DNA from: Certhia americana
Taxonomy: Eukaryota > Chordata > Aves > Passeriformes > Certhiidae
Assembly (NCBI GenBank): GCA_018697195.1
Contig: CM031857.1
Location: 98,470,987-98,534,986 of the forward strand
Length of the DNA: 64,000 bases
Direction of reading: 5' to 3'
Shown: piece after piece, positions 37,760 through 50,390 of the stretch
Layout of the letters: every line of letters begins with the position of its first letter
Position numbering within the stretch: the stretch's first letter is position 1
Position numbers and translations under genes: made by a program
Notes under the pieces: model-generated
Told to the model about the DNA's origin: nothing
Database searches by the model: none
What the model saw: the letters and a program-made list of their open reading frames with translations, nothing else

Positions 37760-38282
37760 TACAAAACAGGCTGGGATTGCTGAGGCTGGAAAGAAGTCAA
37801 GGTGGGATGTCTGAGGTGTATACATACCAAAAGATCTGGAGATGGTGGATGGGGAATAGCTGCCCTCTCCTGTCTCAGTACAAAACAAAGAGCACCTCTT
37901 AAACTAGCAGGCAGCAAGCAGAAAATGAATAGAGGAAGTTCTCTTTCACACAGTGGAAATTAAACTCTGGAACTTATTGTTACAGGATGCTGCCAAGGCC
38001 AAAACCCAGGTGGATGTGAGAAGGGTTATATGGAGGCTGCACCGAGGATAGCCATTAAACCTTGGCAAGCCCCCGAGGCACTGGCAGACAGGCACGGTAC
38101 CAGGAGAGAGGAAGGAGCAACCAAGAATGACTCACATTTCCTACTCCCTTTCTTAAGCATTTCTGGGAACACCAGGGAACTACTTGTACTGGGCCAAGGT
38201 ACAGGCTTCACTGTACTGAGCACAGGGTCACCTGCACTATTGTTCTGACCTGCTCTGGCCGTTCTTTTGCATTTGTGTAACA
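37760..38282 (+). mobile_element. Ancient CR1 LINE fragment, 3' part
   Basis: The order of recognisable blocks fits the old CR1 type shared by birds, turtles and crocodilians: a GAGGCTGGAAAGAAG-like segment, then TTTCACACAGTGGAAATTAA, CTCTGGAACTTATTG, ACAGGATGCTGCCAAGGCC and, at the end, CTGGCCGTTCTTTTG. The last block corresponds to the terminal segment of that family, and the element ends at about 38282. It is heavily mutated and the left edge is uncertain (37700-37900). Frames within it are chance. Confidence 0.7.
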
Positions 38283-38600
38283 AATGGGGGGCATTGTTTT
38301 CTGAAGTGACTAAAGGCAGGTAAAGACGCTTGAGAAATTATCATGCTTGCAAAAAATACCTTTCAGAGGACTAAAATTGCTGTGGATGATTTAGCCCTAA
38401 TTCAGAAAATAATGCTATTATTAAAGAGCACACAAGAAGAGAAAAAATTAACTCCCAGAACCACTCGTGTCAGCTTTTTTGAGTGAAATTTATTTTTTTC
38501 CAAAACATCAATATGAGCTAAAAAGCCTGCTGTTAGTAAAATTACTTGTAACAACCTAAACATTCTATTAGGTTAAGCACAGCCTGGGGGCTTGATATCT

Positions 38601-39056
38601 TTGTTTTTCAGGTTGCTGAAAGGAAAGAGAGAAGCATCTAACCTTGTCCCGTGTTCCTGGGATGTGTTTTTAGGGGAACAATGCCCAGCATCGGATGTGC
38701 TGTCACTAAGAGTCGTCTCAGCACAACACGGAGAAGCTGCCACCCCATCAGTGAAACCTCCCTCAGTCATGGCCACATGCACAGGGACACAGATCAGGAG
38801 GCTGGGCTGATAGGGCTGTACACCTCCAGGCACCAGTGCTGGCCAGGACTGAGAAACCCAGCAGTCTGGCACATCCTGAAATAGAGACATCTTTCCTCCC
38901 TGAAGTAGGGGATTTCCTGAGAGAGGGAGGGCTGCAGCATCCTTGCTCCAGTGGTGAAGACCCCTCCAGGGGAAGCCACAAAGCTCCCTCCTGTGTTACA
39001 GGATTCCCCAAGCAGATGGGCTGCCTTGGCTCAGCTGCCAGCAGAGGCTTTGGTGA
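38601..39056 (+). other. GC-richer block with splice-like edges (possible lncRNA exon)
   Basis: A pyrimidine tract ending TTTGTTTTTCAG at about 38612 is followed by some 430 bp of GC-richer sequence that ends in a GTGAG donor-like motif at about 39052. Short frames are open on both strands (38592-38810, 38836-39081 plus; 38573-38890 minus) but match nothing I know. Splice-like motifs are frequent by chance, so support is weak. Confidence 0.2.
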
Positions 39057-40283
39057 GAATATTGCTCCTCAAACACCATAGCAAAACATCAGGCCTATAG
39101 CAAACACCAGGCATACACATTCCACAGGAAAGAGGCCAAGAGAACAAGACTTGTTTTTACAGTGGCTTCCAGATGGGCTGCCAACACACCTGGGATGCTG
39201 CAGCAGCAGCAGCAGTATTTGGGGATCAGCAAGTGTTTTCTGGGGTCCTGCAGGAGTACACTGCAGATATGAGCATCTAAGGAGAAATCTCTTCCTTTGC
39301 TTTGAATTCACAGAGTGGTGACTGACCTCTCCCTCTTTGGTGTGTAAGAAAAATTCAGTCCTCCAGGCAACAGATGAGTGGAAGGCAATGCACACCTGCA
39401 ACAGAAGAATTCCTGAAGGTAGTCCCATCAACAAAATTATCACTCAGCTCAGAACTGTCCAAGCAGGAAGAATCACCATTTTCAGACCAGCTGTCTGAAA
39501 CAATGACATAATCAACAGGGATTATATCGCATCAGTAGTCATATCCTGAGAAGAAGAACCAGATGCACTAAGTATCCTACTGAACTATAAACCTCTCGCA
39601 CTCTTTCAGCTCTCTGAAAGAGTATTTACAAACATACTGCTGTTCAAAGCTGGATGTATTGTTTCAGAGGAAGACAGGAAACTAAATAAGAAAAGAAATT
39701 ACCTTGACCAGTAGGTTTACTAGAGTGATGCTTTTCTTAAGCCTGCAAAGAGGGCAGCTGTTGGTACTATTCATAATCCATTTGAAGGGAAGGAAGGGGG
39801 TAAACTAGTGAAATGATGGAATGATCCAGATTTTTATCAGCTAATAATAGAAAGAAAAAGAAAAGCCAGAAAAGTCACAGATTTAGACAGCTAATCGTGT
39901 GGAGCCTTGTGTTGTCACCTTAAGACCAAACGGATACTTCCACTGACTGCAGGAGGCAATAAATCAGTCCGGCAATTAAAAAGATGAACCTTCTCCATAC
40001 TCTTCCCCCTTGAAATCAGTGTATGCTTCTGGGTGCTCTGGCTGTCCTCCAACAGAGCACTCTGGCATTCATAATCCAGACAAAGCCACCAACTCAGGTG
40101 TTTACTGGGAAGCATGTGCTTAAATTTGTTGCTGGACCAAGGCCAAAAGGATTAGCGAGCTGCAGCTCTCTGCATCCCCAGGACTGTATCACGATATTCC
40201 ATGTGGATGGCAGTTTCTTGGTCTGTGGGTCACTGGTGGTGCCTGAGGCATGGGGAGGGCATCTGCGAAATGGCATCTGCTGT
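39057..40283. other. Noncoding sequence, no gene seen
   Basis: Unique sequence with a short GCAGCAGCAGCAGC run near 39200. Nothing else recognised. Confidence 0.55.
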
Positions 40284-40322
40284 CATTCTGTTTTGAGCCA
40301 TGCACAGGCTCAAAACAGAATG
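40284..40322 (+). repeat. Perfect 16-bp inverted repeat with 7-nt loop
   Basis: CATTCTGTTTTGAGCC (40284-40299), loop ATGCACA, then the exact reverse complement (40307-40322). A T-G pair could extend it by one. The stem is too short for a typical animal pre-microRNA (about 22 bp plus basal stem), which makes a template-switch inversion the simpler explanation. Confidence 0.92.
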
Positions 40323-42071
40323 GGAAAGCAAACCAAAGAAAACCGGAAAAAATTTTAACCTGGCTTGGTTGGTGCACTTGTAAATAAGAAGTGGCAATAC
40401 AGTGTTAAATGATCTGAATTTTCCCAGTGCGGGGGAGGTTTTGTCAGGCCTTCACATTATCAGAAGTAATTAAAAATCAAACTGTAAATAATTTCCTGTT
40501 GACTGACTAGTCACATGCCAGTAAATTCTCTGGGGGATGTAGCTGTTCCTGTAAAAGAAAGAAGGAACCCTTGCTGGATTGTGAAAACAGGTGAAAAAAA
40601 TCTCAGAATTATTTCTTCTGCTCCCAGAATAGTAACCAGAATTAGACTATGACCTTTCCAGAGTGATGCATGTAATTAAGGAAATCAAAGCTACTGCTAT
40701 ATCTCAGAGGCAAAAGAAAAAAAAAATACCCTGTTTTGATCACATTTACTTCTTTTTATAAACCATGAAAGCCTGGATGTTCAGTGTTTAGATTGACATT
40801 CCCTCTGCAAACTAGGAAGCGCACTACTGCACGTAAAAAGGAATGTGGGGGAAATAAAAAAATACTTGAATGAAACATCAGCTCCAATATACTTTTGTGA
40901 TGTCTTGGCTTTTGTAGTATTCAAATGTAGAGGTTATTTTCACCTCCTCTGCTGCCGCATGAATTCCCTCAGGGATTGTGATTTGAGCTTCAAACAGCAA
41001 AAAGGAAAAAAATCTTTTTTATCATGGAAGCAGATAAAATGGGCAGAGGCAAGAAAAGCTCCTTTTGTTCTGATCTTTCAGACCTCAAAACCTATTTCAA
41101 AACATGCAAATATGTACTTACACCTCTTACAAATCAAGAGTATGCATTCTATTTACCTTTTTTAAAATGTAGTTTAATTTTAATATTACGTGTAGTATTT
41201 TCCTTTCTGGTACAGGAAAATGTGGTTTCTATTTAGATAATGTCTGTTATTTCTGTTCTGTGTTACTTGCTATTTACTGAAGCTTAAGCTGTTATGGCCT
41301 CCTAAATAAATCCTTCTTAGCACGTGGATTATTGATCCTATAATCTGTAATAATATTGTCTATTCTGTCATCCAGCTGGCAGCAATAAACACTAAAAACA
41401 CACTTTCTAAAACTTGTTTTGAAATTCTACTCATACAAAATCAAACCCAAAACAATAAACATGGTCAACAAATGACACTTCTAAATAAATATTGTGATTT
41501 CTCTCTAAAAATGCCTAAAGACAGTAGACCATATTATTAGATTTATGGTTTATTAAATTTTAGGCTTAAAACCAAAGCAATTCTTTAGTCGTGCAGACAC
41601 CCTTCAAAATGAAGCTTGTTTCATTTTGTACTTGCAAAATTATATTCTTTTAACCCTTCTAAAGAAAATGCTTTGTTGGCTTAGGTTGTTTTGAAGGGCT
41701 CAACAAAAGCTGTATTGTGGAATAGTTAGACCATGCAGGGAAATTTTAGCAGAGCTTCATATTCTGTCCCTGATGCCTAATCTCTGCCATAGGCAAAAGC
41801 TACAAGCCTGAATTTACAGCATGCCTTGTTCTTGAGGTTAGCTTGTGATGCCTTCACCTGCCAATTTCAGTTTGCCCTGGAGCATGTCTGGAAGACTCCT
41901 CCCATCTGTCCACTTGGGCAAATTTTGCTGTTGGAGGGTATATGGCCTATTGGAGGGCTGCTGCTGTCCCTGTGAGAGCTTAGACACTTCTCTGTTCCAA
42001 TCCAGCATCCTACAGATTAATGGGGTGTTGAAACCTGAACATCTGATTTACAGTTTGGTCCCAAATCTGGA
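40323..42071. other. Noncoding AT-rich sequence
   Basis: No gene or transposon recognised. The part at about 41310-41420 (with CACGTGGATTATTGATCC and CATCCAGCTGGCAG) has the dense mixed-motif look of a regulatory element, without proof. Confidence 0.5.
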
Positions 42072-42093
42072 TTTTTTTTTTTTTTTTTTTTTT
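42072..42093 (+). repeat. Poly(T) run, 22 nt
   Basis: Uninterrupted T run. No retroposon body recognised. Confidence 0.92.
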
Positions 42094-45000
42094 GTAAATA
42101 TGCACTAAATGTAAAGCCATCATAACACTGAGTAGAATTCAGGGTTTGACAGTAAGTCTGTGCAGGATTTCAACTTCACAGAGATATGAAGGCTGTGTTA
42201 CGCCATTTCCTGCGGGTCCAGCTGAGATGCTGAGAGCACATCAGAGACAGAGCACTGTCCAGCATCATTCCCTGTTTCTGGTGCTCTTGGAGTTAAAAAC
42301 AGCCCACCAGCTCAGGAACAAAAACAATCTCAGTGATGATGGGCTGGCAGAGAGGCTATTTATTTGCATCAAATCTAGGAACTGGGTCATTTTTAAACCC
42401 TGAAAGCCTGAGCTGCAAGCAGGCTGCACGTTCCCTGTGCCTGGGGCTGTGCAGCTTCCTGGCTCACTATGGTAGCACCTCAGGGGAAGCACTGGAGGAG
42501 CAGGAAGATCCTTGCACCAGCAGGTTTGAGTAGTTCCTCATTGTCCAACTTTTTGTCATACCTTGGGAGGCACAAGCCCCCAGGTGCTCTGCAGCACCCT
42601 GAGGTCAGCTTGGGAGCTCATGACAGGGCACAACACCTCTCCACAGAGAAGGCAGAGCCTTCTGTGAGGAGGAGACCACACAAGGGGTTTGAAGAGTAGC
42701 AATTTCACCTGGTGGGAAAGTATTGATTGCTAGTTTGAAGATCTCAGTCAAGGCTTCACTAAAAACCCAACTGAAGTTCCAGCAGTAGGTAAAACTGAAG
42801 AGACTACATAAATCTGAATTGAATACATTCAGTTTTAGAAAACTTATGTGCCCCCATCTTATCTGTAGCAACAGGTGGCTGTTGATAATGCCTGGTTTAT
42901 TCACGTTATTTTTTGTTTGCATAGCTGTTACAGTAAGTGCTTCATAAATCATTTGTAGTTGGGGAAAGTTCCCAAAATCACTCTGCCCTGGGAAATATCC
43001 AAACAAGGTAGCAATTCTTTCATGCAGCCTAAGAATTAATTTCTTCTGGCAAATCTAAATAGCTGGTTAGGTGAGTCCTGCCTCTGCCTGATCAGTTCCC
43101 ATCTTCAGAGGTGGTTTCTCCTCTCCTGCACAGAATCTCCAGCAGTGGCTGTCATCCCACCATCCCTGCACTTTGACATGCACACCAGATCTGGGACAGG
43201 ACAGCACAAAACTGGTGAAGGACCTTACAGATGAGATAAACAACCTACAAAAGTTTTAGATTCTTATTTTTCAGATATATTATGAAGTTCATTCATCTTT
43301 TTTCATAAGGAAGAAATATGTCTTCACAGCAAGTGTACCTGTCTGTCCACTCACACTTCACAACTTTTTAGGCCATCAATTTCAGCCATCTTTTATGAGA
43401 TGGAGTTTGATAGGATAATGATCTAAAATATATTAATTTTCTAAAAGTTTCAAAAAAAGGTGTGGAAGAGGACCCTGTCAGTTCTTCTGCTGGGACATGA
43501 ATGAGCCCAATTTGTATTAAATGGCAGAGAATCCACACCTATCATGACTGCCATAAATGTAAAAAATGTTTTGGTTAGAAATTGCAGTGCATTGTATACC
43601 CAAGACACAAAGCTTTAGGAAACCAGGTATCTATCATTAGTCCTAATGATCTAGGACTGGCATTTGGGAGAGAGACACTGGGGAACAGGCTTATTCAGGG
43701 ATGTTCACTGACTTGGAGTGATTATGTCAGGAGATTGGCTCTGGTAGTGACAGGTGAGGCAGAGGCAGCTGATTTAGCACTTTAATATACTATTCTGGTT
43801 GGTGAGGAAAGAAATACTTAGAAAGAATGTATATTGCTTTTGGTGGAGGCTTTTATACATCTGCATGAATACAGCCAAGTTTTTTTAATCTAAAATACTT
43901 GTATATTAGAGGGATATCACATTCCCACTTCTCTTTCATAAGGTCTATACATCCCACTTAGACATGTAGTCATGTTTACTTAGTCAAATCCTTCCTTGCA
44001 CTTGTGGATCAATTAGTTTTATTTCTGTACTGTCTCCATCCAAATTCTTTTAAAATTCATTTTAAAAAATCACAAAAGAGGAAATAAATCACATTAAAAC
44101 CCCATTCAGTATGGTTGTATCATGATGGTTATGTTACTATGGAAACATCTGTGTGAAGAGACTATGATACTCTTGAAGATTAGCATTTTATCCCATATTT
44201 CCAATTATGTCATCAGACTGGATTTTCAGTGGCATAAACTGACATAACCACAGGAAAATTAAGTGATTTATAATGGGTAAGGATGTGAACTGGCAATTAT
44301 TTGAGAAAAATCTCTAATAATTTACATAATGGGTAGTCTGAATCTAAAACTGCTGCTGTCCCATGCATATTTGAAAGGTTGGATTAAGTTCTGCTTGAAT
44401 CACTTTGGAATAATTTTTGTTTCCTAATGAGTCCTAGGACTCAAGCAAACAATCTCAGACTGATTTTAACTAGATAGGGTACTAAATGTGATGCTGTCTG
44501 GCAGCAAAGACCACACTGGGTCACAGGCAGCTGTGCTTGTTTTCCTCACTGGTGTCTCTGTATGTTCAGGCCTCACCATGCTCTGTCAGACCTGCTTGCT
44601 GCACTCTGTGTGTCTGGGCACATTTCCACACACAGCAGCCAACCTTTCCTTTGTGGGCTGGGTCCCCAAACCAGCACAGCCTCTGCCCCTTGCAGAGGAG
44701 CATTTCCCATGCTATCATTCCTCATGGTCCCCTCAATCTTCTCAAAGGCTCTCCAGGTTTGGCTGGCTTGTCTTTATCTCCCCCTTCCTGCTGGTGTCTT
44801 GCACCTAGTAACAGATATTGGAGGTGTACAGTAGTAAAGTATCTGCAAAACATCTTAAAATGTTTTGTGCAGTAGGGGTTTCTTTGTACCAGCAAAACAA
44901 CTGCATTTGATAGATGTCTCTCAAGAATCAGTCTCTCAAGAAAGTTCTTCACTTTGTTTCATTTTGATAAACTTCATGGCCTTTATGGAATCAAAATTCC

Positions 45001-46071
45001 TTCAAGACCACAACGAAATAAAAATTCTTATGTCAAAAACCATCCAGTGTATAAATTAAATAGAATTATTTAAAATATTAAAGCAAAATGTAAAGTAAGA
45101 GTTGGTGCACAACAATTAGTTTTGGCCATGTGTTCTTGGATTGGTAATAAAACAATGTATTAATAACATCATCAGGGACAAAGACCTTCAAAACAAAGAT
45201 ATAAGCACTCATACATTATAACAGTTCATACATAATAACATTTACATGAAGCATGGTATCAGTTCCCACTTCAGGAAAGATTCATCTATGTTGTTAAAAC
45301 TTATTTTTAGAAAATTGTGCTGATTGCTAATACATTCTGGGCGAGGTGAGGTCCCAAAGTGAGGAGCTTGAAGCAGAAGTGCTCCATATTCAGTCTCATC
45401 TGCCCTCATGCCTGTGTACTCCAGAGCCTGGGCTGTGGGTCAGCTGTGAACAGGCAGTGGGGCTGGAACAGAGGGACCAGGCTGGAAGATCAGTCTGAGT
45501 CTACATGGCACCCCAGCCCATCCTTGGGGTGTGTGTGGGATTGCTCTGGGGGGGACAGATTGGCCTACCAGGTCAAGCAAAATACAGAATTTTCTGGAAA
45601 ATACACATCCGTTTTCACATATTTTGAAATAGGACCTGAAACTATGTATGTGATTGAATATAATTGTAGGTATATAGTGCAATGACCTGAGTTTGGCTGT
45701 ACTGATGTCATCTCATGCTTTACAGTCAGGTCTGCAGGCAAATGCTGCAGATTAGCTCAGCTCCAATAATTGCTAGGTGACTCCCTCTACATCTCTGGGT
45801 AAAACAGTCAGTCCTAAAAAACATAACACACAGAAAAATATCAGAAGCCAGTGGTAGCCAAGAGAAACCATATAAGATTTGCTTTCATATAGGAGTGACA
45901 TAATTTACAATAAATAATATTTTTGCCAATTAAACTTGAAATATTGAAAGTTTTAAATCAAGGTAACTAGTTTTCCTGATCCACTTATTCAACAAAACAT
46001 ACTTCTGCCATATCTTGCTGTTAACTATGTCTCAATTAAGTGCATGGCACTATTTTGAACAGATTTCTTTT
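42094..46071. other. Noncoding sequence, no gene seen
   Basis: Unique sequence. At 44488-44875 all three plus frames are open together, which reflects a C/T-rich composition rather than coding. Nothing else recognised. Confidence 0.55.
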
Positions 46072-46178
46072 TAAAAAAGAGAACAAGGAGAGGGAAAAGG
46101 GAAGAATAAAAGGAGGAATAAAAGGAAGAATAAGAATAAGGGAAGAATAAAAAAGTGAAAATGAAGAGAAAAACTGTG
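46072..46178 (+). repeat. Polypurine imperfect minisatellite
   Basis: Nearly pure A/G over about 100 bp, built from variants of a GGAAGAATAAAA-like unit (GGAGGAATAAAAGG, GGAAGAATAAGAATAAG, GGAAGAATAAAAAAG). Its minus strand is a long polypyrimidine tract and could form triplex DNA. Confidence 0.85.
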
Positions 46179-46201
46179 GTTTTGCCTTTTTTTCTATATG
46201 G

Positions 46202-46220
46202 AAAAAAAAAAAAAAAAAAA
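46202..46220 (+). repeat. Poly(A) run, 19 nt
   Basis: Uninterrupted A run just after the polypurine minisatellite. Confidence 0.9.
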
Positions 46221-46880
46221 TGACACTGGAGTTTCTTGTAAACTAAGTTGCATATCATTTGCTACTGTGTCGATAAGGAAGGTGATCTCAACAATATGCC
46301 CTGTGTGCCATCTAGACTGTACAGGAACTGCTAGGAACAGGGAGGAGACAAATTGTTAGCAAGCCAAAGTGAATACATGCCAGTCCTATGACTTTGTCAC
46401 TGAAGTCACACAAATGGGGAAGGCTCCTGTCAGACTCTTTAGACCCCGTTGCCTTCTCTATAGATTTCTCATATGCCCACACACGAGAAGTTTTTCTCAA
46501 TGTTGATACTTTGGTGATTCCCATTGTAAATATCTAATTTTTCCATCAGACAGGTGACCTTGTAGGAACAGGGGATACTGGCAGCAGACTCCAGAAAGTT
46601 ATGGGAAAAGTGTTCCATCTTTTACTTGCTTGATTTATTTCCAACAGTAGCAGGAGAGTTCATTCTCCTCTCCATTATAATGCTGTCAATTCAATTGAAA
46701 TTTCTTTTTATTAGTAATGTAATTATTAATAGTGACTCATAATTTTCCTCATGGCCCTCATGGTCTTGAGTTACAGTTTACATAAAGGAATGCTCATATT
46801 TGGCTGTACAACCCTTCAGTGAGTCTGTGAAAAATTATGTTTTTTCTTGTCAGGAACTGGATGTGAGACTGGTGACTGGA
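46221..46880. other. Noncoding AT-rich sequence
   Basis: No gene recognised. The part at 46670-46760 (TCAATTCAATTGAAAT, GTAATTATTAATAGTG) is rich in homeodomain-type TAAT cores and could be regulatory. Confidence 0.45.
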
Positions 46881-46934
46881 TTTGTTTTTTGGATATCATC
46901 GTTTCTGTTTGTTTTTTGAATATCATCATTTCTA
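46881..46934 (+). repeat. Two-copy 27-bp tandem duplication
   Basis: TTTGTTTTTTGGATATCATC plus seven bases (46881-46907) is repeated at 46908-46934 with a few substitutions (GGATATCATCG versus GAATATCATCA). A simple local duplication. Confidence 0.9.
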
Positions 46935-47777
46935 TTCAGTCTGAGATTCAGATACTAAGTGAATTTTTTTGTACACTCTGAAGATGCCTGATGAATTAAA
47001 TAGACATTCATAAAAGGTCCAAAATTTAAATTTGATTAAATATATAATGTGTAATATATAAGCTATTTATGTTACTCAAGGGCAATTAAGATAATGATAG
47101 TGGAAGTTGGATAGTCTGGTACTTTCACAAGGCTTCACTTTCATTTTGAATCAAAAGTGTTCTTACCAAATATGGTATATTATTCCCAGTATTTCAACTA
47201 TAGATTTGAAGGAGACAAGCGATTCCTATCAATCTTTGGAATTCACAAAACTCAAAAAAGACATAAGAAAAATATTAGAAGGGGTGGGAAATGTTTTCAT
47301 CCTGTTCTTTCTGTCTTGTCTGCACTAGGATGAGCCCTCCTTCTCAGTGACACTGTTGGATGAACTCTGCAAAAGGGCATTTCTGTTTCAATAGTGACTG
47401 AGTGATATGGCCAAGCATGACTTTACTCCCTGCCAAGTTCGTATTTTCAGCTGAGTGGAGAAAGAAAATCCGTTCTTTTCAGCTAAGGTTCTCAAAATAT
47501 TTGTTGTTTCCAAACTCCAGCCTGCATGGTCCACATTAAAGCCATACACAAACTAAAAGACAAGTGAGATCACCCACCTGCAAAATTTTCACCAAAACTG
47601 CCAAAAAGGGAAAACACTTGCCTGATTTGTGCTGGCATGAAACAGCATCTAGAGTGCTCCCTTCTTTCTGATACTAGCACATTTTAGTATTCCTGCCAAC
47701 AACATTGTAGTCTCAAGGGCACCTTGAAAGAAACAACAAAAACTGTTAAAAAATTAGTAATAAAAATACCCCTCTGG
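46935..47777. other. Noncoding sequence, no gene seen
   Basis: AT-rich unique sequence; nothing recognised. Confidence 0.55.
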
Positions 47778-47801
47778 AAAAAAAAAAAAAAAAAAAAAAA
47801 A
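47778..47801 (+). repeat. Poly(A) run, 24 nt
   Basis: Uninterrupted A run with no recognisable retroposon upstream. Confidence 0.93.
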
Positions 47802-50390
47802 GAGCACTACTATTTCTGGAAAGTGTTGGCTTGTTTTTCTTTTTTAAATTAAATTTTTCTAAGGAATTAATGGTCTAGGGATTCAAAGGCAAACAACAGC
47901 AGGGTTACATGTGCTCACAGTGTGGTGTATCTTGTCATCTCAAAGATTCCCAAGCAGTTGGTCCACAGAGATTTGAGAGGTCACATAGTTTTAACGCTTC
48001 CCCATCTCCTACTGCTTAATCTCATTTGTAATATCTAAAAATACACATCTTGCTTTCCCAGTATATCTTTCCCATGTAAACTTGGACTTGTTGCCATTAT
48101 CCCAGGACATGGTGATGTTCTGCAGGGTGGGAGAACAGGACATGTATTTGCCAACTGGAAGAGAAACAGTTTCTGAATGGAAGGGGAGGATTTCCCTGAG
48201 ATAATGTTTCTATTCATTCTGGAAAATTACCAAGCACATTTTACTAAATAGCATTCAGATTGGTTTCAGACACCTCTGCAAAAGGAATTCTGTCTCTCTG
48301 GTCAGGAAGCTGGGCTAGGCAGACCCTGTGGGAAGCAAGAAAGCACTGAGGTGTCTGCCTGGTGCATTTTATGCTTATGCATGACAACCACTCCTTAAAA
48401 AATTGAAGCAAGCCACAGAATTAGAAGCCCGAACAGAGCACCTCAGGGAATGCTATTCCCTGGAAGGTATATCTAAATTGTCTACTCAAATCAGTTCATT
48501 CTCGGTTTTAAATATTTTGAGGACATAAATATCTTGCTCCAATAAAACGTAAGAGTGACTTTAAACAATTCCTCCACTGACACATACTAATTTTAGCACA
48601 CAATTTTTCTTTAACTTTTTTTTTTTTTTTTTTATAATGACCTTAGACTTCACAAAGTACACCCCAGGCTGTTGGCAAAACTGTTTGCATGTACTAAAAT
48701 TTCTGTAAGAATAATGCCTGTTTCTCTCCATGAAGATTTATTGCTGTCCTTTGCAAGAATGTTGCTGGGGAAACAGTGACTGCTAGTCATATTTCACATG
48801 ATGCTTACAATTAATCTGTTAGCAATTCGGACTGGATGGCTCTTTCACTTAGTACATTATTAACAAATTTCTTCAAATAGATAATTTATATCTACACATG
48901 TATTTTGAACAAAACAGAAACACACATTAGACCTTACTGTCAATTATTTTCTCTGAAAATTGAAAATTTTTCATTTAGCATGTTCAAGAAGATTTACATT
49001 TGTGAATCTCCTCGAGACAGTTGTTCAAATAGGTATATTAATGTGTCTTAATTTATACAAAAATATCTAGATTTTGAAAGAATGCTTTCTCTCAGGAGTT
49101 AGGTTGATTGCACTTTAAACTGTTTCTTATTTGACTACCTAAACAACATGTATGGAGGTAAAGGAAATGCAACAGCTTACTGCTAAGGACAAACTTGATA
49201 GTGATGATGTGAACATAAAAAATAGAGTTGTATCCATGCATTCAGGGAAGGAAAGAAACCAGCATTCAAGTGAACTAGAAACTGGCAATCAAGAAAAGTC
49301 AATATCTGTGAACTCATCATCATCAGACTGAAAATGGTTGCTGATTATTTTGCTTCACATCTGGTTTGCACAGTTTCATTTTAATATTACCTAATGAATC
49401 TCACACCAAGACTCACTGAATCTGAGTTCATCTAAGAAGAGCACACACCATTTAACTAACATGTCTCTAACCTGTTGTTTTAGTCAAAACATTAAGACCT
49501 CCAGGGTCAAGGAACACTATCTTCCCCTGAGAAAGTTAGCTACCATTTCCCTGTGAGTCAAAATAGGAAACAAATGGGAAGGAACAGCACTGACTTGGAG
49601 AAGCAGTAATGTATGAGCTGTCTGTGTCTTGGTACATTATGTAAGGGTTAGGAAGAGAGGAGAAAAGGAATTATGGAAAATAAATCTGTTGAGCTGGAGA
49701 ACTGCAGAAAAATGCAGTCTCACTTTCAGACAACCAAAGGAAGATGGCCTCAGCAGATCTGAACTTTCTGATCACAGGAACACAGGTGGAATCACCTGTT
49801 CTTTCTGCTATGTGACCTCACTCACCAAACCATCTTCAAGCTTTTTATAGCCATCCCTCTTCACAGCTCACAGAAGTTCTTCCAAGAAGGTAAGCCAGGA
49901 AAACTTTTGCAAAATTTTCAGACAATTTCAGACATCATTCAAGATCAAAGTGGGGCATCTTCTACTCAGGCACATCACTAAAAATTGGCTACTATTCCAA
50001 ACAGAATGAATTGCATTAGACTTTCATCTCATTTTGATAATTTTCTTTGTTAAGCAAAGACTAGTTAGCCTCTTATACAAGCGTGGCATCAATCCCTTGT
50101 GGCAAGGAATTGGAATGAAACCGCTTGTTTTCCAGTGCCCTCCAAGTTGTTGCAGTCAGGAGCAGGGAAAATCTACATCTTGTCCAAAGAATTTTCAGTG
50201 TTTATAGCATGTGAAACAATGCTTGCTCTACCAGACAGCGTTATGATTTTTGAAAATGTTATTTTTAGAAGTATTATACTAAAAATAATACAGTACAGCT
50301 TAGTAGGAGACTACTTATTTTAGTTTTTTTATAAATACACTTTTCCGGATTAAAGAAATTTTTGTCACTCTAGAATAACTCATAAGGTAG
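47802..50390. other. Noncoding sequence, no gene seen
   Basis: Unique AT-rich sequence with a poly(T) run at 48616-48633. The stretch 48690-48900 is free of repeats and rich in TAAT and CCTTTG cores, so it is a weak candidate regulatory element. Confidence 0.5.
48616..48633 (+). repeat. Poly(T) run, 18 nt
   Basis: Uninterrupted T run. Confidence 0.9.

Noticed and set aside
44488..44875. Three overlapping open plus frames
   Set aside because: All three phases are open at once because the stretch is C/T-rich and poor in stop triplets; no protein features.
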